From: Blastococcus sp. HT6-30
GTDB taxonomy: Bacteria > Actinomycetota > Actinomycetes > Mycobacteriales > Geodermatophilaceae
DNA: 64,000 nt
Reading direction: 5' to 3'
Assembly (NCBI RefSeq): GCF_039729015.1
Contig: NZ_CP155792.1
Coordinates: forward strand, 3,244,001-3,308,000
In this document: piece after piece, positions 16,974-26,085 of the stretch
Numbering within the stretch: the first letter of the stretch is position 1
How the letters are laid out: every line of letters starts with the position of its first letter
The notes under the pieces: generated by a model
The model's database searches: none
What the model was told of the DNA's origin: nothing
What the model saw: the letters and a program-made list of their open reading frames with translations, nothing else
Made by a program: the position numbers and the translations under genes

Positions 16974-17515
16974 GCCCCGGCAGCCGGGTCGGCGCCGGCG
17001 GGGCTCCCGCCCGTGCGGTGCGAGGACTCGACGAAGGCGGCGAAGGCCTCCAGGTTGCGCAGGGACTCGCCCCGCTTCACCCGCCACTCCCACTCCCGGC
17101 GGATCGAGGTGCCGAACCCGATCTCGAGCATGGTGTTGAAGTGGTCGTCGGCGTAGCTGAGCACCGAGCCGAGGACGCGGTCGAGCTCCTCGGGGGTGAC
17201 GGCGGCGTGCGGCAGCCGGCCGGTCAGGTAGACGTCGCCGACCGAGTCGATCGAGTAGGCGACGCCGTACATGCGGGCGTTGTGCTGCAGCAGGTAGGTC
17301 CACAGCTGCTCGCGGTTCTCGTCGGGCTGGCGGCAGACGAACGCCTCCACGCGCAGCGCGTGCTCCCCCACGATCAGCCCGCAGACCGTCTTGAGCTTCT
17401 TGGTGCCCGGGAGGTCCACCAGCCAGGTGCCCGGCCGGGGGTGCTCGTGCACCAGCTCGCTGTCCCGGAGGGTCTGCTCGATGAGGGCGTCGAGCTCCTC
17501 GATCGCCCGGCTCAC
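16970..17515 (-). CDS. YbjN-domain protein
   Basis: 181 aa, soluble. Middle region '[20 protein letters not shown]' and '[20 protein letters not shown]' match YbjN/type III secretion chaperone-like proteins encoded directly after mshA in actinobacteria. Its GTG start overlaps mshA by 4 bp and its stop overlaps the MFS gene by 4 bp, forming a tightly coupled operon. Role unknown; a chaperone-like function is the family guess. Confidence 0.85.
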   Translation of the reverse strand: MSRAIEELDALIEQTLRDSELVHEHPRPGTWLVDLPGTKKLKTVCGLIVGEHALRVEAFVCRQPDENREQLWTYLLQHNARMYGVAYSIDSVGDVYLTGRLPHAAVTPEELDRVLGSVLSYADDHFNTMLEIGFGTSIRREWEWRVKRGESLRNLEAFAAFVESSHRTGGSPAGADPAAGA

Positions 17516-18849
17516 CGGGCCACCCCGAACCCGGGCAGCGCCCGCAGCGGACCGGGGCGCCGTTCCCGTAGCGGAACAGCGGGCGCGGCGGCCATCTCCG
17601 CCGCCGCCGAGACGTAGGCGTCGACGAGGGCGTCGGCGGTGCGGTCCCAGGAGAAGCGCCCGGCGTGCCGGCGGGCGCCCGCAGCCAGCAGCTCCCGGCG
17701 GGCCAGCACCGAGCGGACCGCGGTCGCGTAGTCGCGCGGGTCGTGGCCGTCGACCAGGACGCCGGAGACGCCGTCGCGGACCGCCGTCGGCAGCCCGCCC
17801 ACGGCCGCGGCGACGACCGGGGTGCCGCACGCCTGCGACTCCAGCGCCACCAGGCCGAAGGACTCGTTGTGGCTGGGCACCACCGTGACGTCGGCGGCGC
17901 GGTAGAAGTCGGCCAGCCGGTCGGGCGGCTGCGGCCTGTGGAACCGCACCAGGTCTCCGATGCCCAGCGCGACGGCCAGCTGCTCGAGCTGCCGTGGCGC
18001 CTCCAGCCCCGAACCGCTGGGCGCGCCGACGACGTGCACCTCCAGTCGGGAGCGGAGGCCGGGGTCATCGGCCAGCATCCGCGCGGCACCGGCGAGGAGG
18101 ACGTCGGGCGCCTTGAGCGGCTGGATCCGGCCGACGAACAGCAGGACGACGGCGTCGTCGGCCGTCCCGACGGCGCGGCGGGCCGCGGCCCGGCTGCCCG
18201 GGGTGAACCGGTCCAGGTCGACGCCGGGCGGCACGACCAGCGTGCGTGCGGGATCGGCCCCGTAGAGGCGCACCAACTGGCGGGCCTCCTCGTCGGTGTT
18301 GGCGATCAGCCGGTCGGCCTCGGTCACCACCTGCTCCTCCCCGATGACCCGCGCCCGCGGCTCGGGGCGGTCGCCGGCGGCCAGGGCCTCGTTCTTCACC
18401 TTGGCCAGGGTGTGCGCGGTGTGCACCAGCGGCACGCTCCACCGGTCCCGGGCCAGCCAGCCCACCTGGCCCGAGAGCCAGTAGTGGGAGTGGACGACGT
18501 CGTAGTAGCCCGGCTCGTGCTGGGCCTCCTCGCGCAGCACCGCCGCGGTGAAGGCGCACAGCTGCGCGGGGAGTTCCTCCTTGCCCAGGCCCTCGAAGGG
18601 GCCGGCGCTCACGTGGCGCACCGTGACCCCGGGGCTCATCTCCACGACGGGCGGCAGGTCGCTGGACGTGGCGCGCGTGAACACGTCGACGGCGACGCCC
18701 CGCGCGGCCAGCCGGCGGGAGACCTCGACGATGTAGACGTTCATGCCACCGGCGTCGCCGGCACCGGGCTGGTCGAGCGGGCTGGTGTGCACCGAGAGGG
18801 TGGCCACCCGGGACGGCAGCCCGGGGCCGGAGAGGCGACGAGCGGGCAC
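17512..18849 (-). CDS. mshA: D-inositol-3-phosphate glycosyltransferase (mycothiol biosynthesis)
   Basis: 445 aa GT4 glycosyltransferase catalysing the first step of mycothiol synthesis, UDP-GlcNAc plus inositol-3-phosphate. Signature stretches match MshA closely: [65 protein letters not shown] and [23 protein letters not shown] 18849 is chosen because GGAGGT sits four bases upstream; starts up to 18933 are open in frame. First gene of the mshA-ybjN-MFS operon. Confidence 0.95.
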   Translation of the reverse strand: MPARRLSGPGLPSRVATLSVHTSPLDQPGAGDAGGMNVYIVEVSRRLAARGVAVDVFTRATSSDLPPVVEMSPGVTVRHVSAGPFEGLGKEELPAQLCAFTAAVLREEAQHEPGYYDVVHSHYWLSGQVGWLARDRWSVPLVHTAHTLAKVKNEALAAGDRPEPRARVIGEEQVVTEADRLIANTDEEARQLVRLYGADPARTLVVPPGVDLDRFTPGSRAAARRAVGTADDAVVLLFVGRIQPLKAPDVLLAGAARMLADDPGLRSRLEVHVVGAPSGSGLEAPRQLEQLAVALGIGDLVRFHRPQPPDRLADFYRAADVTVVPSHNESFGLVALESQACGTPVVAAAVGGLPTAVRDGVSGVLVDGHDPRDYATAVRSVLARRELLAAGARRHAGRFSWDRTADALVDAYVSAAAEMAAAPAVPLRERRPGPLRALPGFGVAR

Positions 18850-18933
18850 GTGGACCTCCGCTCTGCTCCCGCGAGGGTTCGCTGTCGGCACCCCTGTCGG
18901 TCCCCCATCCTGCATCAGCGCCAGGATGAGCAC

Positions 18934-19719
18934 ATGTCAGGTCCCTCACCTTCCGCCCCGTCGGGGTACCGCCCGCTGCCCGGCACCGGGCGCACCGCCG
19001 TCGTCACCGGCGCCTCCAGCGGCATCGGCGCGGCCACGGCCGCCCGGCTGGCGGCCGAGGGCTTCGACGTCGTCGCCGCGGCCCGCCGCGCCGACCGGCT
19101 GGCCGCGCTGGCGGAGTCGACCGGCGCCCGGGCCGTGCCGCTCGACGTCACCGACGCGGCGTCCGTGGCGGCGTTCGCCGACGCACTGGACCGGGTCGAC
19201 GTGCTGGTCAACAACGCGGGCGGGGCGTTCGACGCCCATGCGGTGGCCGACGCCGACCTCGACTCGTGGGCGCGCACCTACGACGTCAACGTGCTCGGCA
19301 CCGTGCGGGTGACCAGGGCGCTGCTGCCCGCCCTGCGGACCTCCGGCGCCGGCGACGTGCTGTTCGTCAGCTCGACCGCGGGGCTGATCTCCTACGAGGG
19401 CGGGGCGTCGTACACGGCCGCCAAGCACGGCGTGCACACGCTGGCCGAGACGCTGCGGCTGGAGCTCGTGGGCGAGCCGGTGCGGGTCATCGAGATCGCG
19501 CCGGGGATGGTACGCACCGACGAGTTCTCGCTGAACCGGCTGGGCTCCGCCGACGCCGCCGACGCGGTGTACCGCGGGGTGCGCGAGCCGCTGGTCGCCG
19601 AGGACGTCGCCGACTGCATCGCCTGGGCCGTGACCCGACCGCACCACGTGAACGTCGACCTCATGGTCGTGCGACCGCGGGCGCAGGCGGCGCAGCACAA
19701 GGTCGCGCGGGACGGATGA
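18934..19719 (+). CDS. Short-chain dehydrogenase/reductase
   Basis: 261 aa classical SDR. NAD(P) motif [19 protein letters not shown], and catalytic Ser...YxxxK ([20 protein letters not shown]). 'AARRADRL' after the second strand favours NADP. Resembles YdfG-type serine/3-hydroxy acid dehydrogenases; substrate unknown. Divergent from mshA; its stop overlaps the next start (ATGA), so it is coupled to the GNAT gene. Confidence 0.92.
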   Translation: MSGPSPSAPSGYRPLPGTGRTAVVTGASSGIGAATAARLAAEGFDVVAAARRADRLAALAESTGARAVPLDVTDAASVAAFADALDRVDVLVNNAGGAFDAHAVADADLDSWARTYDVNVLGTVRVTRALLPALRTSGAGDVLFVSSTAGLISYEGGASYTAAKHGVHTLAETLRLELVGEPVRVIEIAPGMVRTDEFSLNRLGSADAADAVYRGVREPLVAEDVADCIAWAVTRPHHVNVDLMVVRPRAQAAQHKVARDG

Positions 19720-20222
19720 GCCGGCCCGTGCAGATCCGCGAGGCGACCGACGCCGACTGGCCGGCGATCTTCCCGGTCTTCCGCGCGGTGGTCGACGCGG
19801 GTGAGACCTACACCCACCCGGCGGGGCTGTCGTCCGACGAGGCGCGGGCGCTGTGGATGGCGCCGCCCCCGGGCCGCACGGTGGTGGCCGTCGACGGCGA
19901 CTCCGTGCTGGGCACCGCCAAGGCCGGCCCCGACCGGCCGGGGCGCGGCTCCCACGTGGTGACGGCGAGCTTCATGGTCGGCCCGGCGGCGCAGGGCCGG
20001 GGCGTCGGGCGGGCCCTCGGCGAGCACGTCGTGGGTTGGGCGCGCGCGGCGGGCTACCGGTCGATCCAGTTCGACTCCGTCGTCGAGACCAACGCGCCCG
20101 CGGTCCGGCTGTGGCGCTCGCTCGGCTTCCGCATCCTGACCACCGTCCCCGAGGCCTTCGACCACCCCGAGCCCGGCTACGTCGGCCTGCACGGCATGTA
20201 CCTGGACCTGACCGCCGGCTGA
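19716..20222 (+). CDS. GNAT-family N-acetyltransferase
   Basis: 168 aa, single GNAT domain. Acetyl-CoA motif A is SFMVGPAAQGRGVGRALGEH (RGVGRA pyrophosphate loop), followed by NAPAVRLWRSLGFRI (motif B). Similar to phosphinothricin-type acetyltransferases. Start overlaps the SDR stop by 4 bp. Substrate unknown. Confidence 0.9.
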   Translation: MSRPVQIREATDADWPAIFPVFRAVVDAGETYTHPAGLSSDEARALWMAPPPGRTVVAVDGDSVLGTAKAGPDRPGRGSHVVTASFMVGPAAQGRGVGRALGEHVVGWARAAGYRSIQFDSVVETNAPAVRLWRSLGFRILTTVPEAFDHPEPGYVGLHGMYLDLTAG

Positions 20223-20230
20223 CCGCACGG

Positions 20231-20269
20231 TCGCGCCGAGTGGGGCCCGGAGGGTCCCACTCGGCGCGA
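20231..20269. terminator. Bidirectional terminator between the GNAT gene and murB
   Basis: Perfect 14-bp stem (TCGCGCCGAGTGGG and its complement) with an 11-nt loop, placed between the stops of two convergent genes. Confidence 0.8.
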
Positions 20270-20278
20270 CCCAGCGGC

Positions 20279-21328
20279 TCAGGGCAACGGGGGGACGGCA
20301 GCTGGTGGCGGGGTCGCCCGGTAGGGCGACGGAGTCGTCGGCTCCCGCACGAGGGTCACCCCGAACCGCTCGCGTACGGTGGCGACCACGCGGTCGGCGA
20401 AGGCGAGCAGCTCGGCCGCCGTCGCGCCGTCCTCGGTGGTGAGCGCCAGGCTGTGCCGCGACGACGTGCCGACGCGGCCGTCCCGGGTGCCGCGGCCGAA
20501 CCCTGCGTGCTGCACCAGCCACGCGGCGCTGAGCTTCACCCGGCCGTCGCCGGCGGGCCAGCTCGGGCAGCCCTCGACGGCGCGCGCCGCGGCCACGATG
20601 GGGTTGGTGAAGAACGACCCGGCGCTGCGGCTGTCGGGGTCGGCCGGGTCCCAGACCATGCCCTTGCCCCGGCGCAGCGCCAGCACCGCGTCCCGGACGT
20701 CGGCCAGCGGGGCGCGCCGACCGACCTCGATGCCCAGGGTGCGCGCCAGCTCCGCGTACGCGACGGGCGCCGACAGCTCCCCGGGATCGAGCGCGAAGGT
20801 CACGTCCAGGACGACGAAGCGGCCGGGCTCGCGCTTGAGCCGGCTGTCGCGGTAGGCGAAACCGCACTCGGCGGGAGCGAGGAACCGCTCGGTCCTCCCG
20901 GCTCGGTCGTAGACCCGGACCCCGGTGATCGTCTGGGCGACCTCCTGGCCGTAGGCACCCACGTTCTGCACCGGCGTGGCGCCGGTCGACCCGGGGATGC
21001 CCGAGAGCGCCTCCATGCCGGCCAGCCGCTCCCCGACCGTGTGCGCGACGAGCGCGTCCCAGTCCTCCCCCGCCTGGACGGTCAGCCAGTCGCCGCTCCG
21101 GTCGATGCCCCGGGTGCGGACGGCGACGACGTCGCCGGGCCAGCCCTCGTCCGGCGCGATGAGGTTCGACCCGCCGCCGACGAGCAGCAGCGGGCGGCCG
21201 GCCTCGTCGGCGTCGCGCACCGCCGCCACCAGCTCGGCCGGGGTCTCCACCTCGATGAGCCGTTCGGCGGGGCCGCCGACGGCGAGGGTCGTCAGCTCCG
21301 CCAGCGGGACGTCGGATCGCACCTGCAC
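20279..21328 (-). CDS. murB: UDP-N-acetylenolpyruvoylglucosamine reductase
   Basis: 349 aa flavoenzyme completing UDP-MurNAc for peptidoglycan. FAD motif LLLVGGGSNLIAPDEGWPG, GIPGSTGATPVQNVGAYGQE, catalytic SAGSFFTNP and the C-terminal AAWLVQHAGFGRG. GTG 21328 is chosen: it begins the family N-terminus (VQVRSDVPLAELTTLAVGG) and TACCGT lies six bases upstream, a leaderless arrangement. The longer frame to 21388 overlaps the divergent gene. Confidence 0.96.
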   Translation of the reverse strand: MQVRSDVPLAELTTLAVGGPAERLIEVETPAELVAAVRDADEAGRPLLLVGGGSNLIAPDEGWPGDVVAVRTRGIDRSGDWLTVQAGEDWDALVAHTVGERLAGMEALSGIPGSTGATPVQNVGAYGQEVAQTITGVRVYDRAGRTERFLAPAECGFAYRDSRLKREPGRFVVLDVTFALDPGELSAPVAYAELARTLGIEVGRRAPLADVRDAVLALRRGKGMVWDPADPDSRSAGSFFTNPIVAAARAVEGCPSWPAGDGRVKLSAAWLVQHAGFGRGTRDGRVGTSSRHSLALTTEDGATAAELLAFADRVVATVRERFGVTLVREPTTPSPYRATPPPAAVPPLP

Positions 21329-21362
21329 GGGTCGACGGTAGCCGGGGCTACGCTTCCCTCCG

Positions 21363-22232
21363 GTGAGCGAGGCGGGCGACGAGCACAAGCGCCGGGCCTC
21401 GCTGTCCCCTCAGCCGCCGCGCAAGGCGCCCCGGCTGGCCGCCGGGCGGGCCCGGGCCCTGGGCCTCCCGACCCGCGGGACGACGAACGCCAACCGGCTG
21501 CGCCGGGTCGACCGCTGGGTGCTGGCCACCCAGGTGCCGCGGTTGCGCGACTCGGCGCGGCCGCTCGTGGTCGACCTCGGCTACGGCTCGTCCGCCGTGA
21601 CGACGCTGGAGCTGGTGGAGCGGCTGGCGCCCGAGGTCGACGGCCTGGAGGTCGTCGGCCTGGAGATCGATCCCGCCCGGGTGGCGGCGGTGGCGGCCGA
21701 CCGGGACCCGCCCCGGGTGGACTTCCGGGTGGGCGGGTTCGAGCTGGCCGGGCTGCAGCCGGTGCTGGTCCGCGCCTTCAACGTGCTGCGGCAGTACGAC
21801 GAGGAGTCCGCCGCCCGCGCCTGGGACACGATGCGCGGGGCGCTCGCGCCCGGTGGGCTGGTCGTCGAGGGCACCTGCGACGAGTGGGGGCGCCGCTCCG
21901 CGTGGGTGGCGCTGGATGCCGACGGCCCGCTCACCCTCACGCTGGCCGCCCGGGTGACCGACATCTCGACGCCGTCGGACCTCGCCGAGCGCCTGCCCAA
22001 GGCGCTGATCCACCACAACGTGCCGGGGCAGCCGGTGCACGCGTTCCTGCGCGCCTTCGACGCGACCTGGGCCGCCGCGGCGGGGATGAGCGCGTTCGGC
22101 CCCCGCCAGCGCTGGACCGCCGCGGTGGAGGCGCTGGGCGAGCAGGGCTGGCCGCTGGTGGGCTCGAGCCGGCGGTGGCGGCACGGCGAGGTCACCGTGC
22201 GCTGGTCGGCGGTCGCGCCGGTCGGGGCGTGA
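21363..22232 (+). CDS. Class I SAM-dependent methyltransferase-like protein
   Basis: 289 aa. SAM-binding motif LVVDLGYGSSAVTTLELVER and acidic strand VVGLEIDPARVAAV. A basic N-terminal tail of ~30 residues precedes the fold. Substrate unknown. TACGCT sits 8 bases before the GTG start, so it may be leaderless and back-to-back with murB. Its stop overlaps the next start by 4 bp, pairing it with a second SAM-fold enzyme. Confidence 0.85.
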   Translation: MSEAGDEHKRRASLSPQPPRKAPRLAAGRARALGLPTRGTTNANRLRRVDRWVLATQVPRLRDSARPLVVDLGYGSSAVTTLELVERLAPEVDGLEVVGLEIDPARVAAVAADRDPPRVDFRVGGFELAGLQPVLVRAFNVLRQYDEESAARAWDTMRGALAPGGLVVEGTCDEWGRRSAWVALDADGPLTLTLAARVTDISTPSDLAERLPKALIHHNVPGQPVHAFLRAFDATWAAAAGMSAFGPRQRWTAAVEALGEQGWPLVGSSRRWRHGEVTVRWSAVAPVGA

Positions 22233-23068
22233 GGCTCCCACCGGGGCCGGTCGCCGTCGCGGGCGGCACGGCCGAGCTGCTCGCGGACGCCGATCGCGAC
22301 GGGTCGTGGATGCTCCTGGTGGACGGCACCCCGCAGTCGCACGTCGACCTCGACGATCCCGCGCACCTGGAGTTCGAGTACGTCCGCCGGATCGGGCACG
22401 TGCTCGACCTCGCCGCGACGCCCGGCGCCGCCCTGGACGTGGTGCACCTGGGCGGAGGTGCGCTCACGCTGCCGCGGTATCTCGCCACCACCCGGCCCGG
22501 CTCCCGGCAGCGGGTGGCCGAGATCGACGAGCCGCTCACCCGGCTGGTGCGCGAGTTCCTGCCCCTTCCCCGGCACGCCCGCATCCGGGTCCGTGCCGCC
22601 GACGCCCGCGAGGCGCTGGGGACGATGCACACGGCGAGCGCCGACGTCGTCGTGACCGACGTCTTCGCCGGCGCCCGGACCCCGGCGCACCTGACCACTG
22701 CGCAGTTCGTGGCCGAGGTCGCCCGGGTGCTCCGCCCCGGGGGCGTCTACGCGGCCAACGTCGCCGACGGCCCGCCGCTGCGGTTCGCCCGCGGGCAGGT
22801 CGCCACGCTGCGCGCCGCCTTCCGGCACGTGTGCCTGCTGGCCGAGCCGGGCACGCTCCGCGGCCGCCGGTTCGGCAACCTGGTCGCCGTCGCGTCCGAC
22901 GCCGAGCTGCCGCTGGCCGACCTCAGCCGCGCCTGCGCGCGCGACCCGATGCCGTCGCGCGTGGTCGACGGCGCCGACCTCCACCGGTTCACGGGCAACG
23001 CCCGCCCGGTCTCCGACGACGACGCCCAGGCCTCGCCCGAGCCGCCCGCCGGTGTGTTCGGCCGCTGA
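22229..23068 (+). CDS. Spermidine-synthase-like (fused SAM-fold) protein
   Basis: 279 aa. Glycine loop DVVHLGGGALTLPRYLA, acidic RVAEIDEPLTRLVREFLPL, and VVVTDVFAGARTPAHLTTAQF at the position of the polyamine-synthase catalytic Asp. Actinobacterial proteins of this type are called spermidine synthase-like, but substrate-pocket residues cannot be judged here, and many are not polyamine enzymes. Coupled to the upstream methyltransferase by a GTGA overlap. Confidence 0.82.
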   Translation: MRLPPGPVAVAGGTAELLADADRDGSWMLLVDGTPQSHVDLDDPAHLEFEYVRRIGHVLDLAATPGAALDVVHLGGGALTLPRYLATTRPGSRQRVAEIDEPLTRLVREFLPLPRHARIRVRAADAREALGTMHTASADVVVTDVFAGARTPAHLTTAQFVAEVARVLRPGGVYAANVADGPPLRFARGQVATLRAAFRHVCLLAEPGTLRGRRFGNLVAVASDAELPLADLSRACARDPMPSRVVDGADLHRFTGNARPVSDDDAQASPEPPAGVFGR

Positions 23069-23201
23069 GCAGCCACCACGAGGCGGTCCCGGAGCCGCCC
23101 ATGCGTGCTCCTCGGCCGCAGCTCAGCGCCCATCTGCTGTCCGGGTGCTGATGCCGGCCGACGACCAGCCCTGAGGCGGGCCGGCAGGGGGGGTGCGCCG
23201 G

Positions 23202-23489
23202 CTACCAGCTGTTCCCGCTGCTCAGGCCGCGGACGGCGGGCCGCACGTCCACCAGGTAGACGGTCGCGGCGATGACGGCGGGCAGCCCCAGCAGGGACAT
23301 CGGCGTCTTCTGCCAGAAGATGATCAGCAGGGCGAGACCGGTGATCGCGGCCCACCCCGGCTTGGTCAGCTTGCCGGCCGCCACGTACCCGGAGGCGGGC
23401 CGGATCAGGGCGTCGACGAACGCCCAGGCGGTCAGCGCCAGCGACGCCCAGTACAGGATGAGCAGCAGCCATCCGTCGAACAGGCCCAT
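23202..23489 (-). CDS. DUF2516 family small membrane protein
   Basis: 95 aa with two or three hydrophobic segments (about 5-25, 45-62, 65-82): ILYWASLALTAWAFVDALIR, AITGLALLIIFWQ. Matches the small membrane protein that follows hbhA in mycobacteria. Start ATG 23489. Function unknown. It lies downstream of the hbhA terminator and may have its own promoter. Confidence 0.85.
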   Translation of the reverse strand: MGLFDGWLLLILYWASLALTAWAFVDALIRPASGYVAAGKLTKPGWAAITGLALLIIFWQKTPMSLLGLPAVIAATVYLVDVRPAVRGLSSGNSW

Positions 23490-23574
23490 GCCGCGAGCCT
23501 ACCCGCGCCCGGGCGCACCCCGGCCGGCTGCGCGGGCCGACTCACCCCCGAGGAGGGGCGGCCGGGGACGCGAC

Positions 23575-23610
23575 AGGGCCCCGGAGCGCTGGTCGCAGCT
23601 CCGGGGCCCT
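23575..23610 (-). terminator. Terminator after the HbhA-like gene
   Basis: Perfect 13-bp stem AGGGCCCCGGAGC with its complement and a 10-nt loop, 28 bp beyond the stop of the minus-strand HbhA-like gene. Confidence 0.75.
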
Positions 23611-23637
23611 GGTCGGTGGTCCGACGTCCGGGGGACG

Positions 23638-24414
23638 TCAGCTCTTCTTCGTGGGCACCGCGGTCGGGTCCGCCGGCTTGGCGGTGCGGGCCCGGGTCAC
23701 GCGGGCCGAGGTGGCGTCGGCCGGCGACTTGCGCGCGGCGGCGCTGCTCTTCTTGCCGGTGGTGCGGGCCTCGGGCGCCGCGACGGCCTCCTCGGCGACG
23801 TCCTTGGTCGCGTCGGCGGCGTCCTCGAGCTTGTCCTCGGCCTCGGCCGCCACCTTGGTGGCCTTGGCCGCGGTCTTCTGCGCCACGGAGGTCACCTCGT
23901 TGGAGGCCTCGACGACGGCCTCCGCGGTGTCCTCGAGGACGTCGTCGAGGGTGTCCTCGACGCTGTCGACGGCCTGCTCGGCGCGGCGGACGATCCGGCG
24001 GACGCCGGGCTGGCGGCGCAGGTCCTCGACGACCTCGGCGCCACGCTCGGCCAGGGTCTCGACGGTCGTGACGGCCTGGCTGCGGGCCTGCTCGACCAGC
24101 TCGGCGACGGTGCTGCGCAGCGCCTCGGGACGGACGGCGGTGGCCAGCTGCTGGGCGGTGGTCCGGGCGGTGCCGGCCGCCTCGGTGGCCCGGGTGCGGG
24201 CCTCCTTCACGACCAGGTCGGCCTGGACCTGGGCCTCGCCGGGCAGCGCCTCGGCCTTGGAGCGGAACGAGGCGACGGCGGTGCGGGCCCGCTCGACGGC
24301 CAGGTCACCGGCGCCGACGAAGGCCAGCAGCGGGGTGCGGGCCTGCTCGGCGAGGGTGCGGCTCTGGGCGACGGCGAACTCGCCGTACTGCTTCACGGTC
24401 TGGGTGGGGGTCAT
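23638..24414 (-). CDS. HbhA-like heparin-binding protein homologue
   Basis: 258 aa. N-terminal three-quarters is a long helical coiled coil rich in Ala/Glu/Arg (residues ~1-200), without a signal peptide. The C-terminal ~55 residues are Lys/Ala/Pro/Thr-rich (TTGKKSSAAARKSPADA, ending VPTKKS), like the lysine-rich tail of mycobacterial heparin-binding haemagglutinin. Gene order XRE regulator, hbhA, DUF2516 is as in M. tuberculosis. In a non-pathogen it is more likely a membrane- or lipid-droplet-associated structural protein than an adhesin; that is inference. Confidence 0.8.
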   Translation of the reverse strand: MTPTQTVKQYGEFAVAQSRTLAEQARTPLLAFVGAGDLAVERARTAVASFRSKAEALPGEAQVQADLVVKEARTRATEAAGTARTTAQQLATAVRPEALRSTVAELVEQARSQAVTTVETLAERGAEVVEDLRRQPGVRRIVRRAEQAVDSVEDTLDDVLEDTAEAVVEASNEVTSVAQKTAAKATKVAAEAEDKLEDAADATKDVAEEAVAAPEARTTGKKSSAAARKSPADATSARVTRARTAKPADPTAVPTKKS

Positions 24415-24447
24415 GCCGACTCCTTGGGAGTGGGGGGTGGGGGACGT

Positions 24448-24909
24448 TCAGCTGGCGGCCGGGGACGACGCCCGGTGCTCGCGGACGTAGGTCTCGTAGA
24501 GCTCGAGCAGGACGGCCTTGTGCCGCTCGGACAGCGCGTCGTCGTTGCGGATCGCCGCCACGGTGTCCGGGTTCCCGGTACGCCGGTCGAGGATCCCCGC
24601 CTGCTCGTAGAGCGTCTCGGCCGAGATCTTCAGGCCCCGGGCGATCGACGCGAGGATCTCCGCCGAGGGCTTGCGGAGGCCCCGCTCCACCTGGGACAGG
24701 TAGGGATTGCTGACGCCGGCGGTGCGGGCCAGCTCGCGCAGCGAGACGCGCGCGGCGTTGCGCTGCTCACGGATGAAGTCGCCGACCGAGCCGACCGCCG
24801 AGACGCCGGAGGCGTCGGCGACCGAGTCGGCCACGCTGCCGGCGACCCGGTCCACCGTCGAGCGGACCGTCGTCACCTGTTCGCGGACGAACTCACCGGG
24901 GGTCTGCAC
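24448..24909 (-). CDS. XRE-family transcriptional regulator
   Basis: 153 aa. Helix-turn-helix centred on LRELARTAGVSNPYLSQVER and KPSAEILASIARGLKISAET, then ALSERHKAVLLELYETYV. The 40 residues before the HTH are polar. GTG 24909 is chosen because a full promoter points at it: TTGCAA, 17 bases, TAGCGT, 7 bases, GTG. Located 33 bp upstream of the HbhA-like gene and matching the mycobacterial arrangement, so it probably controls itself and hbhA. Confidence 0.88.
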   Translation of the reverse strand: MQTPGEFVREQVTTVRSTVDRVAGSVADSVADASGVSAVGSVGDFIREQRNAARVSLRELARTAGVSNPYLSQVERGLRKPSAEILASIARGLKISAETLYEQAGILDRRTGNPDTVAAIRNDDALSERHKAVLLELYETYVREHRASSPAAS

Positions 24910-24948
24910 GGATACGACGCTAACCCCGCGCGCTTGCTCTTGCAAGCG
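24910..24948 (-). promoter_or_regulatory. Leaderless promoter with inverted-repeat operator
   Basis: Minus strand: -35 TTGCAA (24945-24940), 17-base spacer, -10 TAGCGT (24922-24917), then 7 bases to the GTG. A perfect inverted repeat CGCTTGC-4-GCAAGCG (24931-24948) covers the -35 box, a natural site for autorepression by the XRE protein. Confidence 0.65.
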
Positions 24949-24997
24949 AATCTGTTAGCACTTCGGCGTGAACACCCTCACACCTCGAGGTCGCAGC

Positions 24998-26008
24998 TCA
25001 GACCGCCAGCGTCGAGCTCTCCCGGACCTGGCCGACGACGCCGTCGCCCCCCGGCACCGGTGGACGCGCCCACGGAGCAAGCACCTCGGCCGGCACGCCG
25101 AGCCGGCGCAGCCCCGCCGTGAGCGCCGGGGTCCGCCCCCGGTCCCCACCGTCGTCGAGCTTCAGTGCCACCGCCCCCCTCCCGGGCAGCGCCGTCACGT
25201 GGACGCCGTCCGCGCCGCCCTTGACCAGCAGCCCGGGCACCGCCTGCATGAGGTCGGTGTCCTCCCGGCCGGTGCCGGCGACGAACCAGGGGTGCGCCCG
25301 CATCGCGTCGGCCACCGCCCGGTCCCGCGAGCCCCCGCGCGCCTGCACGAGCGAGAGCACCCCGCGGGCCAGGCCGGTGAGCGACAGGGCGTGCTGCGGA
25401 GCCCCGCAGCCGTCGACCACGACCGCCGCGACCTGCTCCCCGGCCGCCTCGGCCAGCCGCGTCTCGATCGCCTGCTGCAGCGGGTGCGCGCGGTCGAGGT
25501 AGCCCACGGTCGGCCAGCCGGCGGCGACGCACGCCGAGAGCATCGCCGCGTGCTTGCCCGAGCAGTTCATCGCCAGGCGGTCCGGGGCCCGGCCGGCGAT
25601 CAGCCAGCCCGCCCTCGTCCCCTCGTGCTGCGGCAGGGCCGGCGGGCAGCCGAGGTCGTCGGGGCCCAGGCCGACGGCTGCCAGCATTCCCGCGACCAGC
25701 TCGCGGTGACCGTCCTCGCCGTTGTGCGAACCCGCGCCGACGGCGAGCTCCTCGCCCGAGCGCGGGGCCCAGCCCGCGGCGAGCAAGGCGGTCGCCTGCA
25801 CCGGCTTGTTCGCCGAGCGGGGCAGCACCGGCCGGTCGACGTTCCCCGCGGCCAGCAGCACGTCCCCGCCCGCGCCGAGCACCACGAGCGCTCCCCGGTG
25901 CACCGACTCCAGGAACCCCGACCGCCACACCTCGACGAGAACGGGGCTGTCCGGCCACCGTGACGAGGAACGGCCTCCTTGCAGATCGGAGGATCCCGTC
26001 CCCGGCAC
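24998..26008 (-). CDS. Asparaginase II-family protein
   Basis: About 336 aa. Family features: PVLVEVWRSGFLESVHRGA at the N-terminus, PRSANKPVQATALL, AVGAGSHNGEDGHRE, LAMNCSGKHAAML and VDGCGAPQHALSLTGLARG. The family hydrolyses asparagine or a related amide in the cytoplasm; few members are characterised. Start is uncertain: GTG 26008 or 26017 fit, whereas the AAGGAGG at ~25980 is not followed by an in-frame start. Downstream of rsiG in the same direction. Confidence 0.85.
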   Translation of the reverse strand: MPGTGSSDLQGGRSSSRWPDSPVLVEVWRSGFLESVHRGALVVLGAGGDVLLAAGNVDRPVLPRSANKPVQATALLAAGWAPRSGEELAVGAGSHNGEDGHRELVAGMLAAVGLGPDDLGCPPALPQHEGTRAGWLIAGRAPDRLAMNCSGKHAAMLSACVAAGWPTVGYLDRAHPLQQAIETRLAEAAGEQVAAVVVDGCGAPQHALSLTGLARGVLSLVQARGGSRDRAVADAMRAHPWFVAGTGREDTDLMQAVPGLLVKGGADGVHVTALPGRGAVALKLDDGGDRGRTPALTAGLRRLGVPAEVLAPWARPPVPGGDGVVGQVRESSTLAV

Positions 26009-26085
26009 CCCTCGCACGCTCGGGGCGAGGCTCTGGACGGGGTCGACCGGCGCCGCGGCTTCCGCAGGAGCGCGGCGGTTCTCGT

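Noticed and set aside
15381-18089. 902-codon frame that would extend the MFS protein over the YbjN-like gene and mshA
   Set aside because: Only the part from GTG 16973 onward resembles a protein; the extension lies antiframe to mshA and YbjN, which have clear motifs.
19853-23068. 1071-codon plus-strand frame joining the GNAT region to the spermidine-synthase-like gene
   Set aside because: It crosses murB antisense and the methyltransferase in another frame; only the part from GTG 22229 has family motifs.
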